A stretch of 64,000 bases of DNA from Alphaproteobacteria bacterium (GTDB lineage: Bacteria > Pseudomonadota > Alphaproteobacteria > UBA6615): NCBI GenBank assembly GCA_009691025.1, contig SHWB01000001.1, forward strand, positions 1 to 64,000. The letters are read 5' to 3'. The translations under genes and the position numbers were made by a program. The notes under the pieces are model-generated. The model had not been told where the DNA came from, ran no database searches, and saw nothing but the letters and a program-made list of their open reading frames with translations. Positions 17,578-25,657 of this stretch are shown here, piece after piece (the first letter of the stretch is position 1; each line of letters opens with the position of its first letter).

Positions 17578-18648
17578 TCAGCCGGGTGACTTCGCCTCCA
17601 GCTTAGCGGCGAGCCAGTCGGCCATCACCGGGCGAACCTTGTAGGGCAGGTTGTCGCAGCAATGGTTGCCTTCGGGGAAGATCGCCAGATCGACATGCTT
17701 CGGCGCCGCCTTGCGCATGCGCTCGGCATCGGCGACGGGGCACACCTCGTCCTTGTCCGAGTGGACGACTAGCATCGGCCGGTCGAGCTTTTCCAGCACG
17801 CCGCGCAGCGTGTACTGTTTGGCCCATTCGCCGGCCTCGTCGATAGACTGGGCACCCATGCCGAAGGCGATGACTTCCTTCACGCCCGGCAGCAGCGGCC
17901 CCCACAATTCACCGAGGTCGTAGAAGCCGCCGCATGACACGCAGGCCTTGAGGCGCTTCTCCAGCGAGATCGAGCGCGGGCCGGTATAGCCGCCGAAGCT
18001 GCGCCCCCAGATGCCGAAGCGGTCGGCATCGATGCGCGGATGCTTCGACAGGGCGTCGAGCACGGCGCCGACCGGCTTCTCGAAATCGGGCCGCAGCTTG
18101 CGCTTCTGCCAGGTCGTGCTCTGGCCCGGGCCGTCGTAGCTGCAGGTGGCGAGGCCGCGGTCGAGAAACTCGTTCTCCAGCGTGTGGAACTCTTCCTTGG
18201 TCGAGTCGGCGCCGGCGTTGAGCAGCACGCAGGGTACCATGCCGGTGCCGGCGGGCAGGCGCAGATTGGCGGCGAACTCGATGCCGTCGAAGGGCACGGT
18301 GATGTGCGCGGAGGGCGGCCGCATATGCGCCCGCGCCTTGTCGTAGACCGCCTGCTGGCGAAGCTGCACGCGCAGCTTGCCGGCGGGGTCGGCGACATTG
18401 CCGGCCTGGCCGGTCTGGTAGTAGGCCGCGGCGCGCAGCCAGGCGCGGCTGGCCGTCAGCGCATTGCCCGCGGCCATCGCCTCGTCGCCGAGCTTTTCGT
18501 GAAACTCGGCCATGCTCTCCCATTGGGTCCACCAGTCGGACATCTTCTTCAGCCGGCCGAAGACGGTCGCGACATCGTTGTAGTCGACGCCGGTGGCGAT
18601 CAGCCGCGGCAGCCGGAGCTGGCGGATTTCTTCAAGGTCGCCGGCCAT
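17578..18648 (-). CDS. Alpha/beta hydrolase (FrsA/DUF1100, pseudooxynicotine-hydrolase-like)
   Basis: This 356-aa protein has a helical N-terminal region of about 130 aa that caps the fold, then an alpha/beta-hydrolase domain. The nucleophile elbow is WGRSFGGYTG, the acid is in HSDKDEVCP and the histidine in PEGNHCCDN, giving a complete Ser-Asp-His triad. The two-domain layout resembles 2,6-dihydroxypseudooxynicotine hydrolase, which cleaves C-C bonds. The ATG at 18648 has GGGAGG six bases upstream; the ORF-track start at 18783 is rejected. It lies directly downstream of the MetE-like array start and divergent from the 18.8 kb remnant. Confidence 0.87.
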   Translation of the reverse strand: MAGDLEEIRQLRLPRLIATGVDYNDVATVFGRLKKMSDWWTQWESMAEFHEKLGDEAMAAGNALTASRAWLRAAAYYQTGQAGNVADPAGKLRVQLRQQAVYDKARAHMRPPSAHITVPFDGIEFAANLRLPAGTGMVPCVLLNAGADSTKEEFHTLENEFLDRGLATCSYDGPGQSTTWQKRKLRPDFEKPVGAVLDALSKHPRIDADRFGIWGRSFGGYTGPRSISLEKRLKACVSCGGFYDLGELWGPLLPGVKEVIAFGMGAQSIDEAGEWAKQYTLRGVLEKLDRPMLVVHSDKDEVCPVADAERMRKAAPKHVDLAIFPEGNHCCDNLPYKVRPVMADWLAAKLEAKSPG

Positions 18649-18841
18649 GGACATCCTCCCGGGATTGCTTTTTGCTCGTCCGCATCGGCGCGTCCGAGCC
18701 TGCATGGTCGGACGGACGGCCAAGCGGTTGCAAGCGCTACCGGTCCCATTCGCCGGTGGGCAACCAACATATGCGGATGACAATTATTTGCAATATTGCA
18801 AGGCAACTTCGGCGCCCGCTGACGGGCCCGGGGTGCATGCC

Positions 18842-19285
18842 ATGCCATTGCCGAAACCTTTGCCGCTCCGTTGCGTCATGCCGGCCGGCATGCTGGTCCT
18901 CATCGCGCTGGCCGCGCCGGCCCTGCCGGCGGTCGCCGTCAGCCTGACGGTGGAACTCAACAAGCTCGAAGCCCAGGGCTAGGATTGCCGGGCCTATCTC
19001 GTCTTCGAGAACGGCACCGACAGCGCCTTCACGGCACTGAAACTCGACCTCGTGCTGTTCGATGCCGACGGAGTCGTCGCTCGCCGCCTGGCGGTCGAAG
19101 GCGCGCCTCTGCCAGCCAGCAAGACCGTCGTGCACCTGTTCGACATCGGCAAACTTGCCGGCGTGCGCATCGGGCGTGTCCTGCTCAACGACGTGATCGC
19201 CTGTGCCGGAGCCGCGGGAGGACGCGACGACTGCCTCGCCATCGTCGAGCCACGCTCGCGGAGGCCTGCCGGTTTCGTCAAATGA
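18842..19285 (+). pseudogene. Small secreted protein gene of unknown function with internal TAG
   Basis: The ATG at 18842 gives a Sec-type signal peptide (MLVLIALAAPALPAVAVS), then LNKLEAQG, TAG (18980-18982), and in the same frame DCRAYLVFENGTDSAF continuing to TGA at 19283. The two halves make one coherent protein of about 147 aa. In alphaproteobacteria small proteins of this kind often neighbour ExbB/ExbD-type genes, as here. The family is not named; function unknown. One substitution would repair it. Confidence 0.6.
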
Positions 19286-19437
19286 TCGCGCTCTGCGCCC
19301 GACGCATGGCAGTCCAGGTCGACGGCGCCTTGTGAATTAGTCAGCATATCCGCTGGTTCTGGGCATGTCGCACCGCCGACAGTTCGCCCGGCAGGACGTC
19401 GTATGGACGCGCGTGGCGCTCCTCGCAAAAGCGCGTT

Positions 19438-19456
19438 AATAATGATAATGACTCTT
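19438..19456 (+). promoter_or_regulatory. Fur-box-like sequence upstream of the ExbB/TolQ remnant
   Basis: AATAATGATAATGACTCTT matches the 19-bp Fur consensus GATAATGATAATCATTATC at 13 positions, with a nearly perfect left half. It lies about 36 bp before the ATG of a TolQ/ExbB-like gene, a class often iron-regulated. It stands out as AT-rich in a GC-rich region. Matched by eye only. Confidence 0.35.
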
Positions 19457-19491
19457 GATAGTGCCACTCGATCCATCGGGGACGTTCCGAC

Positions 19492-19746
19492 ATGGGCAAC
19501 GGGGTAACGGCAGGCGCGCTCGCGCCGGATGCGCTGGCGGCGGTGCCGGGCATCGGGGTGCAGGCGCTCGCGCTGATCGAGGCCGGCGGACCGGTCGTCG
19601 TCCTGTTGCTGGCGATGTCGGTGGCGGCCCTGGCGATCGTGCTGGCGAAGCTGTGGCAGTTCCATGCCGCGCGGCTGTGGCGGCACGGCGCCGTCGGGCG
19701 GGCGGTCGCGCTGTAGCGCGCGGGGCGCCGACGAGAGGCCCTGGGG
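19492..19746 (+). pseudogene. MotA/TolQ/ExbB proton-channel family, truncated N-terminus
   Basis: The ATG 19492 begins a short leader and one transmembrane helix (GGPVVVLLLAMSVAALAIVLAKLWQF), the typical first helix of ExbB/TolQ proteins. TAG at 19714 interrupts AVAL-stop-RAGRRREALG, where Trp would be expected (TGG to TAG). The rest of the channel (TM2, TM3) is absent: about ten codons later the frame enters unrelated sequence. A deletion has therefore removed most of the gene, in addition to the nonsense change. Confidence 0.65.
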
Positions 19747-20166
19747 ATGCGCCGCGGCACGCGCAGCTGCATCTTCCTGGAGGAGGCGCGTGTCAACGGA
19801 CCGGCCGGCCATCTGCGCCCCCTCGGCACGACGCCGGGCGCCGCCATCCAGATGGGCAACTTCCGCACGCGCAACTTCGACGACGAGTCCTACGCCGGAA
19901 TCTGGTATGCCTAGGACCGCCTGCCGCGCATGGCTGGCATGGCCGGCTGCATCGGCGCACGCAAGCTGGCGTGCGTTGCCGGCTGGCCCAAGCACGGCAT
20001 CCTGTACGAATGGGTATCGCTGCAGGCGCGTCTCGATGGTTTCGAGAAGACCGTCGAGTCGGCCGGCCTCGACGCCACGAGCTGGACCGCGCGGCTGCGG
20101 CGCAACATCGTAGCACGCCCCAGGCTCGCCGACCGTCGGACGCCGCATCTGGCCGCCCGTCGCCTG
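19747..20166 (+). pseudogene. Remnant of an unrecognised protein with internal TAG (possibly EthD-like alpha/beta barrel)
   Basis: In the same frame as the ExbB remnant the sequence reads HLRPLGTTPGAAIQMGNF, then NFDDESYAGIWYA, TAG at 19912-19914, and DRLPRMAGMAGCIGARKLA, KHGILYEWVSLQARLDGFE. The rhythm resembles dimeric alpha/beta-barrel proteins of the EthD/stress-response type, but this is tentative. There is no start codon of its own and it runs without stop into the region before the next gene. It is probably a broken gene fused by deletion to the ExbB start. Confidence 0.4.
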
Positions 20167-20184
20167 AAACCGGGAGATACCGCC

Positions 20185-20859
20185 ATGGCCCATTTGCCTG
20201 TCGTCACCGACGCCGACGCCGAAAGGGCACCCGAGGTCGCCGCCCTCTTCGCCGGCGCCAATGCGCTGCTCGGCCGGTTGTCGAACGCCGTCCGCACCGG
20301 CGCGCACAGCCCGCGGCTGATGCAGCCGCTGTTTGGCTTCATGGTCGCGGCACTGCGCGAGGAGGTTTCGGGCGTGCTCGACAAGCGCACCAAGACGCTG
20401 GTCATCCTCAAGACCTCGATGCTCAACGGCTGCTCCTACTGCATCGGCCACAACACTATCCTCGGCCGCGCGCTCGGCTTCGGCGAAGACACGATCGCCG
20501 CGCTGGAAGGCGATGGCTGGCGGGAAAGCGCGTTGTTCAATGCGGCGGAGAAGGCTGCGATCGACTGGGCGCATCACCTGACAGAACGCACCTATCGCCA
20601 GAACCGCGGCGCGATGGACGCGTTGAAGCGCCACTACAACGAGGCGCAGATCGTCGAGATCACGATGGTCTGCGGCTATTTCAACTTCTGGAACCGCTTC
20701 ACCGACGGGCTGGAGATCGACATCGAGCCGCCCGAGGTGAATGACCTGTTCCGCAAGTCGACTAAGATCGATGTCGGCCAGTATGTCGATTTCATGCACT
20801 CGTGCTGGTGGACCGACGAGGCGACGGTGGCCGCGGCGACGCGCGACGCCGCCGAATAG
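20185..20859 (+). CDS. Carboxymuconolactone decarboxylase (AhpD-like) family protein
   Basis: This 224-aa helical protein of the CMD/AhpD superfamily has the redox motif CSYC within NGCSYCIGHNTILG near residue 85, followed by the conserved His. VDKRTKTLVILKTS-like sequence precedes it as in other peroxidase-related CMD proteins, and AAIDWAHHLTERT and VEITMVCGYFNFWNRF are family signatures. It could act as a thiol peroxidase or alkylhydroperoxidase. The ATG 20185 is preferred because GGGAGATACCGCC precedes it; the ORF-track start lies in the upstream remnant. Confidence 0.86.
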   Translation: MAHLPVVTDADAERAPEVAALFAGANALLGRLSNAVRTGAHSPRLMQPLFGFMVAALREEVSGVLDKRTKTLVILKTSMLNGCSYCIGHNTILGRALGFGEDTIAALEGDGWRESALFNAAEKAAIDWAHHLTERTYRQNRGAMDALKRHYNEAQIVEITMVCGYFNFWNRFTDGLEIDIEPPEVNDLFRKSTKIDVGQYVDFMHSCWWTDEATVAAATRDAAE

Positions 20860-20889
20860 TGGCGGGTTACGGCGCGAGGGGAGGGGACG

Positions 20890-21807
20890 ATGGCTGACAA
20901 GGTATTGCGGTTCGGCGGTTACCAGGGGCCGCTGTCGGTGCATACACGCGCGCTGCGCGTCATAGAGCGCGAGTTGTCGGGGACACCGGGCCTTAAAGTA
21001 GAAATCGTCGAGAACGTCACCGCCGCCGGCCGCAAGGCGGGCGAACTCGCCGGCATGGCCGAGAGCGGCGAGCTGGCGCTCGCCTACATCGCCGCGAGCT
21101 ACCTTGTCGACCGCATCCCCGAGGTGGCGCTGCTCGATCTGCCGTTCACCTTCACCGATCGGGCGAAGATCTGGCCGTCGCTCGATGCCAAATTCGGGCC
21201 GAAACTGGCCGAATTGTTCGCCGCTCAGGGCCAGCTGCGGCTGGTCGGCCTGTGGGACAACGGCTTCCGCCATATCACCAGCGGCGTCCGCATGGTACGC
21301 ACGCCCGAGGATGCCGCCGGCCAGCGCATCCGCACCATGCCGACGGACGTTGCGAAGAAGCTGTTCGCTGCTATGGGGTTCACGCCCGTGCCGCTGGACG
21401 TCGCCGAATTCCCCGGCGCGATGGCTGCGGGGCGCCTCGACGCACAGGAGAATCCACTGACCAATTCCTGGGGATTCAACGTCTACAAGTACCAGAAGTA
21501 TTTCACACAGTCGGCACACCTGTTCGGCGCCACCGCTGTGTTTACCAGCGCCGATCTGCTGGCCGACCTTACCCCGGAGCAACGCCGCCGCTTCGAGGCC
21601 GCGACCGCTGTGGCGACGACGGCGCAGCGTGGATTCGCCGCCGCCGAGGATGACGCGCTGCGCGACCGGCTGATCGCCGAGGGCGTACAGTTCCATGAGC
21701 TCACGGCCGCGGAACGGGTGCGCTTCGCGGCCGCCACGGCGCCGATCGGCGCCGAGATCAAGGCGAGCTTTCCGCCGGCCGTGGTCGCCCTGCTGCCGGC
21801 GCCTTGA
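20890..21807 (+). CDS. TRAP-type (DctP family) substrate-binding protein lacking a signal peptide
   Basis: This 305-aa protein has the DctP-family fold: VLRFGGYQGPLSVHTRAL at the start, YLVDRIPEVALLDLPF, the conserved Arg site GQRIRTMPTDVAKKLFAAMG, and LDAQENPLTNSWGFNVYKYQ. It starts directly at what is normally the mature N-terminus, with GAGGGGAGGGG right before ATG 20890, so no export signal is visible. No TRAP permease genes are near. It either works in the cytoplasm, was re-started after loss of the signal, or is non-functional in uptake. Confidence 0.85.
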   Translation: MADKVLRFGGYQGPLSVHTRALRVIERELSGTPGLKVEIVENVTAAGRKAGELAGMAESGELALAYIAASYLVDRIPEVALLDLPFTFTDRAKIWPSLDAKFGPKLAELFAAQGQLRLVGLWDNGFRHITSGVRMVRTPEDAAGQRIRTMPTDVAKKLFAAMGFTPVPLDVAEFPGAMAAGRLDAQENPLTNSWGFNVYKYQKYFTQSAHLFGATAVFTSADLLADLTPEQRRRFEAATAVATTAQRGFAAAEDDALRDRLIAEGVQFHELTAAERVRFAAATAPIGAEIKASFPPAVVALLPAP

Positions 21808-21808
21808 C

Positions 21809-22003
21809 TCAGCGCAACGTGAGACCGGCCCAAGGGCAGTCGCGCGCGCCGCAGGCGGCCGGCCGGTCGAAGGCGGCATAGGCACCGCAGGCCGGGCACG
21901 GCATCACGTCTAGGCGGGCATCGCACGGGGCGAGCGCACCATTGTCGTGGCGGAAGGGCCGGCCGGGGCCGAGCAGACGGCGCAGGATCGCCGCGACCTT
22001 CAC
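21809..22003 (-). CDS. Small zinc-ribbon-like protein (64 aa)
   Basis: A GTG start at 22003 overlaps the stop of the GntR gene (GTGA), the usual sign of translational coupling. The 64-aa product starts KVAAILRRLLGPGRPFRH and has cysteines CPAC and CGARDC near its C-terminus, spaced as two knuckles of a zinc ribbon, ending DCPWAGLTLR. It lies inside a longer spurious ORF in the track (21809..22858). I do not recognise the family; it may be an accessory to the regulator. Confidence 0.55.
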   Translation of the reverse strand: MKVAAILRRLLGPGRPFRHDNGALAPCDARLDVMPCPACGAYAAFDRPAACGARDCPWAGLTLR

Positions 22004-22764
22004 AGTCGCGCCCGTCGCCCGCCGGCGGCATTGCGGAGGGGCAGTAGCATCGGCGCCTCGCCGGCGCCCGTTTCCGGGCCTTCGAAATACATTGCGCGCA
22101 CCATCAGCAGGTGCCGGCGCATTGCCTCGGAGGCGGCGCGCGGGTCGCGCGCCGCGATCGCCTCGATGATGACACGGTGCTGGGCGCTGCTCTGCCGGTG
22201 CGCGCTCGAATGCACGGGTGGCAACTGGCGACGGCCCCAGTCGTCGTGGCGGCGAAACTCGTTGACCACGTCGAGCAGCAGAACCGCGAAGGAATTGTGT
22301 GAGGCCACCGCGATGGCGCGGTGCAACGTCAGATCCCACAAATCGTAGGTGTCCCAGTTGCGCGCTGCGTCGCCATTTTCGACGTGGCGGCGAAGCTCGG
22401 CGATGTTGGCGGTGGTGGCGCTGCGTGCGGCGCTGGCGGCGATCGCCGGCTCGAACATCAGCCGCGCCTCCATCACGTCGCGCGGACTTGCCGCCGGCAA
22501 GGTGGCGGGAAAGCGGTCGCCCGTCGGCACCGGCGGGCCGCCGACGAAGGTGCCGCGGCCAACATGGCGCCACAGCAGCCCATCGGCTTCGAGAACAGCG
22601 AGGGCCTTGCGCAAGGTGCTGCGGCCGACGCCGAGGCGCGCGGCGAGATCGCGCTCGGCTGGCAGGCGGCTGCCGCGCGGCAGCCGTCCGGCATCGATCA
22701 TCCGGCGCAACGCCGTCAGGGCGCGCTCGGGAGCGCTGTCCGTCACAAGCAATTCCACGCTCAT
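22000..22764 (-). CDS. GntR-family (FadR subfamily) transcriptional regulator
   Basis: This 254-aa protein has an N-terminal winged helix (GRLPRGSRLPAERDLAARLGVGRSTLRKALAVLEADGLL) and an all-helical FCD effector domain with DLTLHRAIAVASHN carrying the metal-binding Asp/His positions, and AQHRVIIEAIAARDPRAASEAMRRHL at the end. The start MSVELLV (22764) is preferred over the longer track ORF. It is divergent from the RidA-M20-ABC operon across a 225-bp AT-richer gap and is a plausible local regulator of that operon, which is inference. Confidence 0.9.
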   Translation of the reverse strand: MSVELLVTDSAPERALTALRRMIDAGRLPRGSRLPAERDLAARLGVGRSTLRKALAVLEADGLLWRHVGRGTFVGGPPVPTGDRFPATLPAASPRDVMEARLMFEPAIAASAARSATTANIAELRRHVENGDAARNWDTYDLWDLTLHRAIAVASHNSFAVLLLDVVNEFRRHDDWGRRQLPPVHSSAHRQSSAQHRVIIEAIAARDPRAASEAMRRHLLMVRAMYFEGPETGAGEAPMLLPLRNAAGGRRARL

Positions 22765-22989
22765 CGCATTCGCGTCTCTTCCTGCCGCAATCGGCGCCAA
22801 CGACTGCCGCTGCCGCAGGCAGACCGGCCACATGACCATTCAAGATACCAATCATCACAATGGTTTTATAGCGAAATTACAGCGAAACCGGCGTTTTTTG
22901 AGGAATCTGGTTAGGCGGTTTCTGTGGCATTGACGCCAATCCCCTCTGCGGTCGAGAGTCGTGGCCGTAGCGTGGGACGGAGGACGATC

Positions 22990-24297
22990 ATGGTGCATGC
23001 AGAGCCGCTGGCTCCGGTACGGATCGGTGGGACGGACATCCTGTTCGCACAGGGCATCAAGGCCGGCGACTGGCTGTTCTTCACCGGGCACGAGGCGATC
23101 GATTTCGACACCGGCCTGGCGGCCGCGGTGGTCGGACAGGCCGGCCTGCCCAATCATGGCCTGCCGCGGCACCGTCGCGAGGGCAATTTCATCCTCAACC
23201 GCCTCTCCGGGCTGCTGAAAAAGGCCGGCAGCGACCTCGCCCATGGCGTTCGCCTCGACCAGTACTATCCCGACTACCGGGCGGTCGACGGCTACCACCT
23301 CGCACGCAAGGCCAATTTCGGCGCCTATATCCCGCCATCGACCTCCGTGCTGATGAGTGAACTCGTTGCCCGCGGCGCCGAGATAAACACTTCGCTGCTG
23401 GCGGTCATTCCGGGTGGCGGACGCGATCCGCAGCGCGTGTCGGCCGACGGCGTGCCGGTACCGCCGACATCGGGCTTCGCCGTCTCGGTCATCTCGGGGG
23501 ATTTCGTCTTCGTCGCCGGCCAGATGGCACAGGACGACGCCAACAAATTCCTCGACGCGCGCGCCACCCGCTCCTCGCCACGCGCCGTCTGGTCGGGCAC
23601 CGAGATCCGCCAGCAGACCGAGTTCCTCATCACCCATCGCCTGAAGCCGGCGATGGAGGCTGCGGGCTCTTCGCTGGCCAATGCCATCAAGGCACAGATC
23701 TATCTCGGAGACATCGCCGACACGGCGCATTGCCTGGATGTGTGGAACAGCCATTTCGCCAAGTCGCCCTGCGCGGTGACGGTGGTGCCGACCGCCGGAT
23801 TCGGCTTCACCGACGGCATCATCGAGATCAACCTGATGGGCGTCCGCGACAAGGGCGCGACGAAGAAGGAAGTGATCGACACGAAGCTGCCGGCGGGCAT
23901 GGCCTTCGGCCCCGCCGCCGTGCGTGCCGGCGATCTCCTCTGCCTGTCAGGCCTGGTGGCGGCGGGCGAGAGCGGCCCCATCGCCGGTATCGGCTCCGCG
24001 GACGGGCTCGACCGCTACGGCGCCGGCACGCGTCGCCAGATGCAGGCGATTCTCGAGACCGCGACGGCGATCTGCAAGGCGGCCGGCACGTCGCTCGCCG
24101 AGGTGACGCGGGCGCATCACTTCCTGACCGACCTAGGCGAGCTGTATCCGGCGCTGCGCGCGTGGGAGCCGCATCTGCCGGGTGCCGCGCTACCCTTCGG
24201 CGCGGTGCGCGTGCCGGCGCCTATGCCGGTGCCCGGAACGACGCTGATGGCGGATCTGTGGGCCTACGCGCCGACCCGCCTGGGGCGCCACAAATGA
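22990..24297 (+). CDS. Triple-domain RidA (YjgF) family protein
   Basis: This 435-aa protein contains three RidA-like units (about 1-145, 150-290, 300-430), whereas ordinary RidA proteins are about 130 aa trimers; the fusion could form a pseudo-trimer in one chain. Each repeat has the GDxLFxxG strand (GDWLFFTGHEA, GDFVFVAGQMA, GDLLCLSGLVA) and an AGxSLxxxxxxxxYLxD-type segment. RidA proteins hydrolyse reactive enamine/imine intermediates. ATG 22990 has GGAGGA upstream. Its stop overlaps the M20 start (ATGA), so it opens an operon with the hydrolase and transporter. Confidence 0.87.
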   Translation: MVHAEPLAPVRIGGTDILFAQGIKAGDWLFFTGHEAIDFDTGLAAAVVGQAGLPNHGLPRHRREGNFILNRLSGLLKKAGSDLAHGVRLDQYYPDYRAVDGYHLARKANFGAYIPPSTSVLMSELVARGAEINTSLLAVIPGGGRDPQRVSADGVPVPPTSGFAVSVISGDFVFVAGQMAQDDANKFLDARATRSSPRAVWSGTEIRQQTEFLITHRLKPAMEAAGSSLANAIKAQIYLGDIADTAHCLDVWNSHFAKSPCAVTVVPTAGFGFTDGIIEINLMGVRDKGATKKEVIDTKLPAGMAFGPAAVRAGDLLCLSGLVAAGESGPIAGIGSADGLDRYGAGTRRQMQAILETATAICKAAGTSLAEVTRAHHFLTDLGELYPALRAWEPHLPGAALPFGAVRVPAPMPVPGTTLMADLWAYAPTRLGRHK

Positions 24298-25571
24298 GCG
24301 TCGACGCCGCCGCGACGGAACGCGTCCTCGCCGGGATAGACCGCGACCGGCTGGTTGAGCTGACCAGCGCGATGGTCAACATTCCGAGCCCGACCGGGCA
24401 CGAGGCCGACGTCGCGCGCTACCTCGTCGACTATATGCGTGAGGCTGGGCTGAAGGCTCACCTGCAGGACATCGGCGAGGGCCGCTTCAACGCTATCGGC
24501 GTGCTGCCGGGCAGCGGCAAGGGCGTCAATCTGCTGCTCAACGGCCACATCGACACCTCCTACAGCGGCAAGGAGACGGTGCTGACCGGAGGCGGTTACA
24601 AGACGAAGTCGTACATCGTCGAGAACGAGTGGATATACGGCGCCGGCTCCAACAACATGAAGAGTGCCATCGCCGGCTATATCGAGGCGGCGCGCGCCAT
24701 CAAGGCGGCGGGCGTCACCCTGCCCGGCGACGTCGTCATCGCCGGCGTGTCTGGCGAGATCGAGACCGGACCGGTCGACGAGTTCCAGGGCTGCGACTAC
24801 GCCGGTCACGGCATAGGCACGATCCAGTTATTGCGTCATGGCCTTGCCGTGGACTGCGCCATCATCGGCGAGCCGACCGGCTTCCAGGTGACGCCATGGC
24901 ACTTCGGCACGGTTTGGGTCGCCTTCCGCACCAAGGGGACGATGTCGCACATCGCCTGGATGGATAAAGCGGTGAATGCCATCGACAAGTCGATGATCAT
25001 CTACGAGGCGCTGAAGAACGAGTGGATCGAGCCCTACCGCAAGCGCAACGCCTATGAGGGCATGCTGCCCAACGTGTCGATCTCGGCGATCCGTGGCGGT
25101 TGGCCGTGGCGCGTCTCGCGCGTGCCGGTGTTCTGCGACATCTTCATGGATGTGCGCCTGAGCCCCGCGATGACTGTCGTCGAACTGCACGAGGAACTGG
25201 CGCGCTTCCTCGCCGACCTCAAGCGGCGCGACCCGAGCCTCGACGCCGAGTTCGAGTTCTACTCGGCCGGCCCCGGCACGGCGATCGCCGCGGATTCGCC
25301 GGTGGTCAAGGCGGTCACGGCGGCGCATACGCAAGTGTTCGGCAGGGTGCCGGCCACCGGTGGCGTCAATTACTACTCGGACGCCGTCCACCTGAACCGT
25401 TACGATGTGCCGACGGTCAACTACGGGCTGTCGGGGCGGCTGCGCACCGGCGGTGACGGCTTCGACCCGGCCGAGGGCGAACACACGTCGATCAGCGACC
25501 TCGTCGCCGGCACGAAAGTCTACGCGCTCGCTACGCTCGATATTGCAGGACAGCGGCGCGGCGGAGGGTAA
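24294..25571 (+). CDS. M20-family hydrolase (ArgE/DapE/CPG2-like) with altered metal ligands
   Basis: This 425-aa protein has the M20 layout: first metal motif LLNGHIDTS (H85, D87), lid domain, and last ligand GEHTS. The bridging Asp of GxGxxDMKG is Asn here (YGAGSNNMKS, N121). The catalytic Glu is kept (GEIETG, E155), but the following metal-binding Glu is Ile. GEPTG keeps the other ligand. The site may bind one metal or act on an unusual amide. It is coupled to the RidA gene by an ATGA overlap and precedes the transporter genes. Confidence 0.87.
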   Translation: MSVDAAATERVLAGIDRDRLVELTSAMVNIPSPTGHEADVARYLVDYMREAGLKAHLQDIGEGRFNAIGVLPGSGKGVNLLLNGHIDTSYSGKETVLTGGGYKTKSYIVENEWIYGAGSNNMKSAIAGYIEAARAIKAAGVTLPGDVVIAGVSGEIETGPVDEFQGCDYAGHGIGTIQLLRHGLAVDCAIIGEPTGFQVTPWHFGTVWVAFRTKGTMSHIAWMDKAVNAIDKSMIIYEALKNEWIEPYRKRNAYEGMLPNVSISAIRGGWPWRVSRVPVFCDIFMDVRLSPAMTVVELHEELARFLADLKRRDPSLDAEFEFYSAGPGTAIAADSPVVKAVTAAHTQVFGRVPATGGVNYYSDAVHLNRYDVPTVNYGLSGRLRTGGDGFDPAEGEHTSISDLVAGTKVYALATLDIAGQRRGGG

Positions 25572-25657
25572 GGCGTGCGTCGGGGCCGCGCGCCGGGCAG
25601 GTGACGGAACGGGCGGTCGTGCGAACCGTCGGCCGGCCAGAGGGACAGGAGGCCAGC

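Noticed and set aside
18994-21885. 963-aa minus-strand ORF
   Set aside because: It is a stop-free antisense frame over the CMD and TRAP genes and several remnants; composition is Arg/Ala/His-rich with no motif. A GC-rich shadow.
22840-22989. Palindromic operator for the GntR regulator (ACCAAT...AATGGT)
   Set aside because: The half-sites match imperfectly and do not fit the FadR-type TNGTNNNACNA pattern; not strong enough to list.
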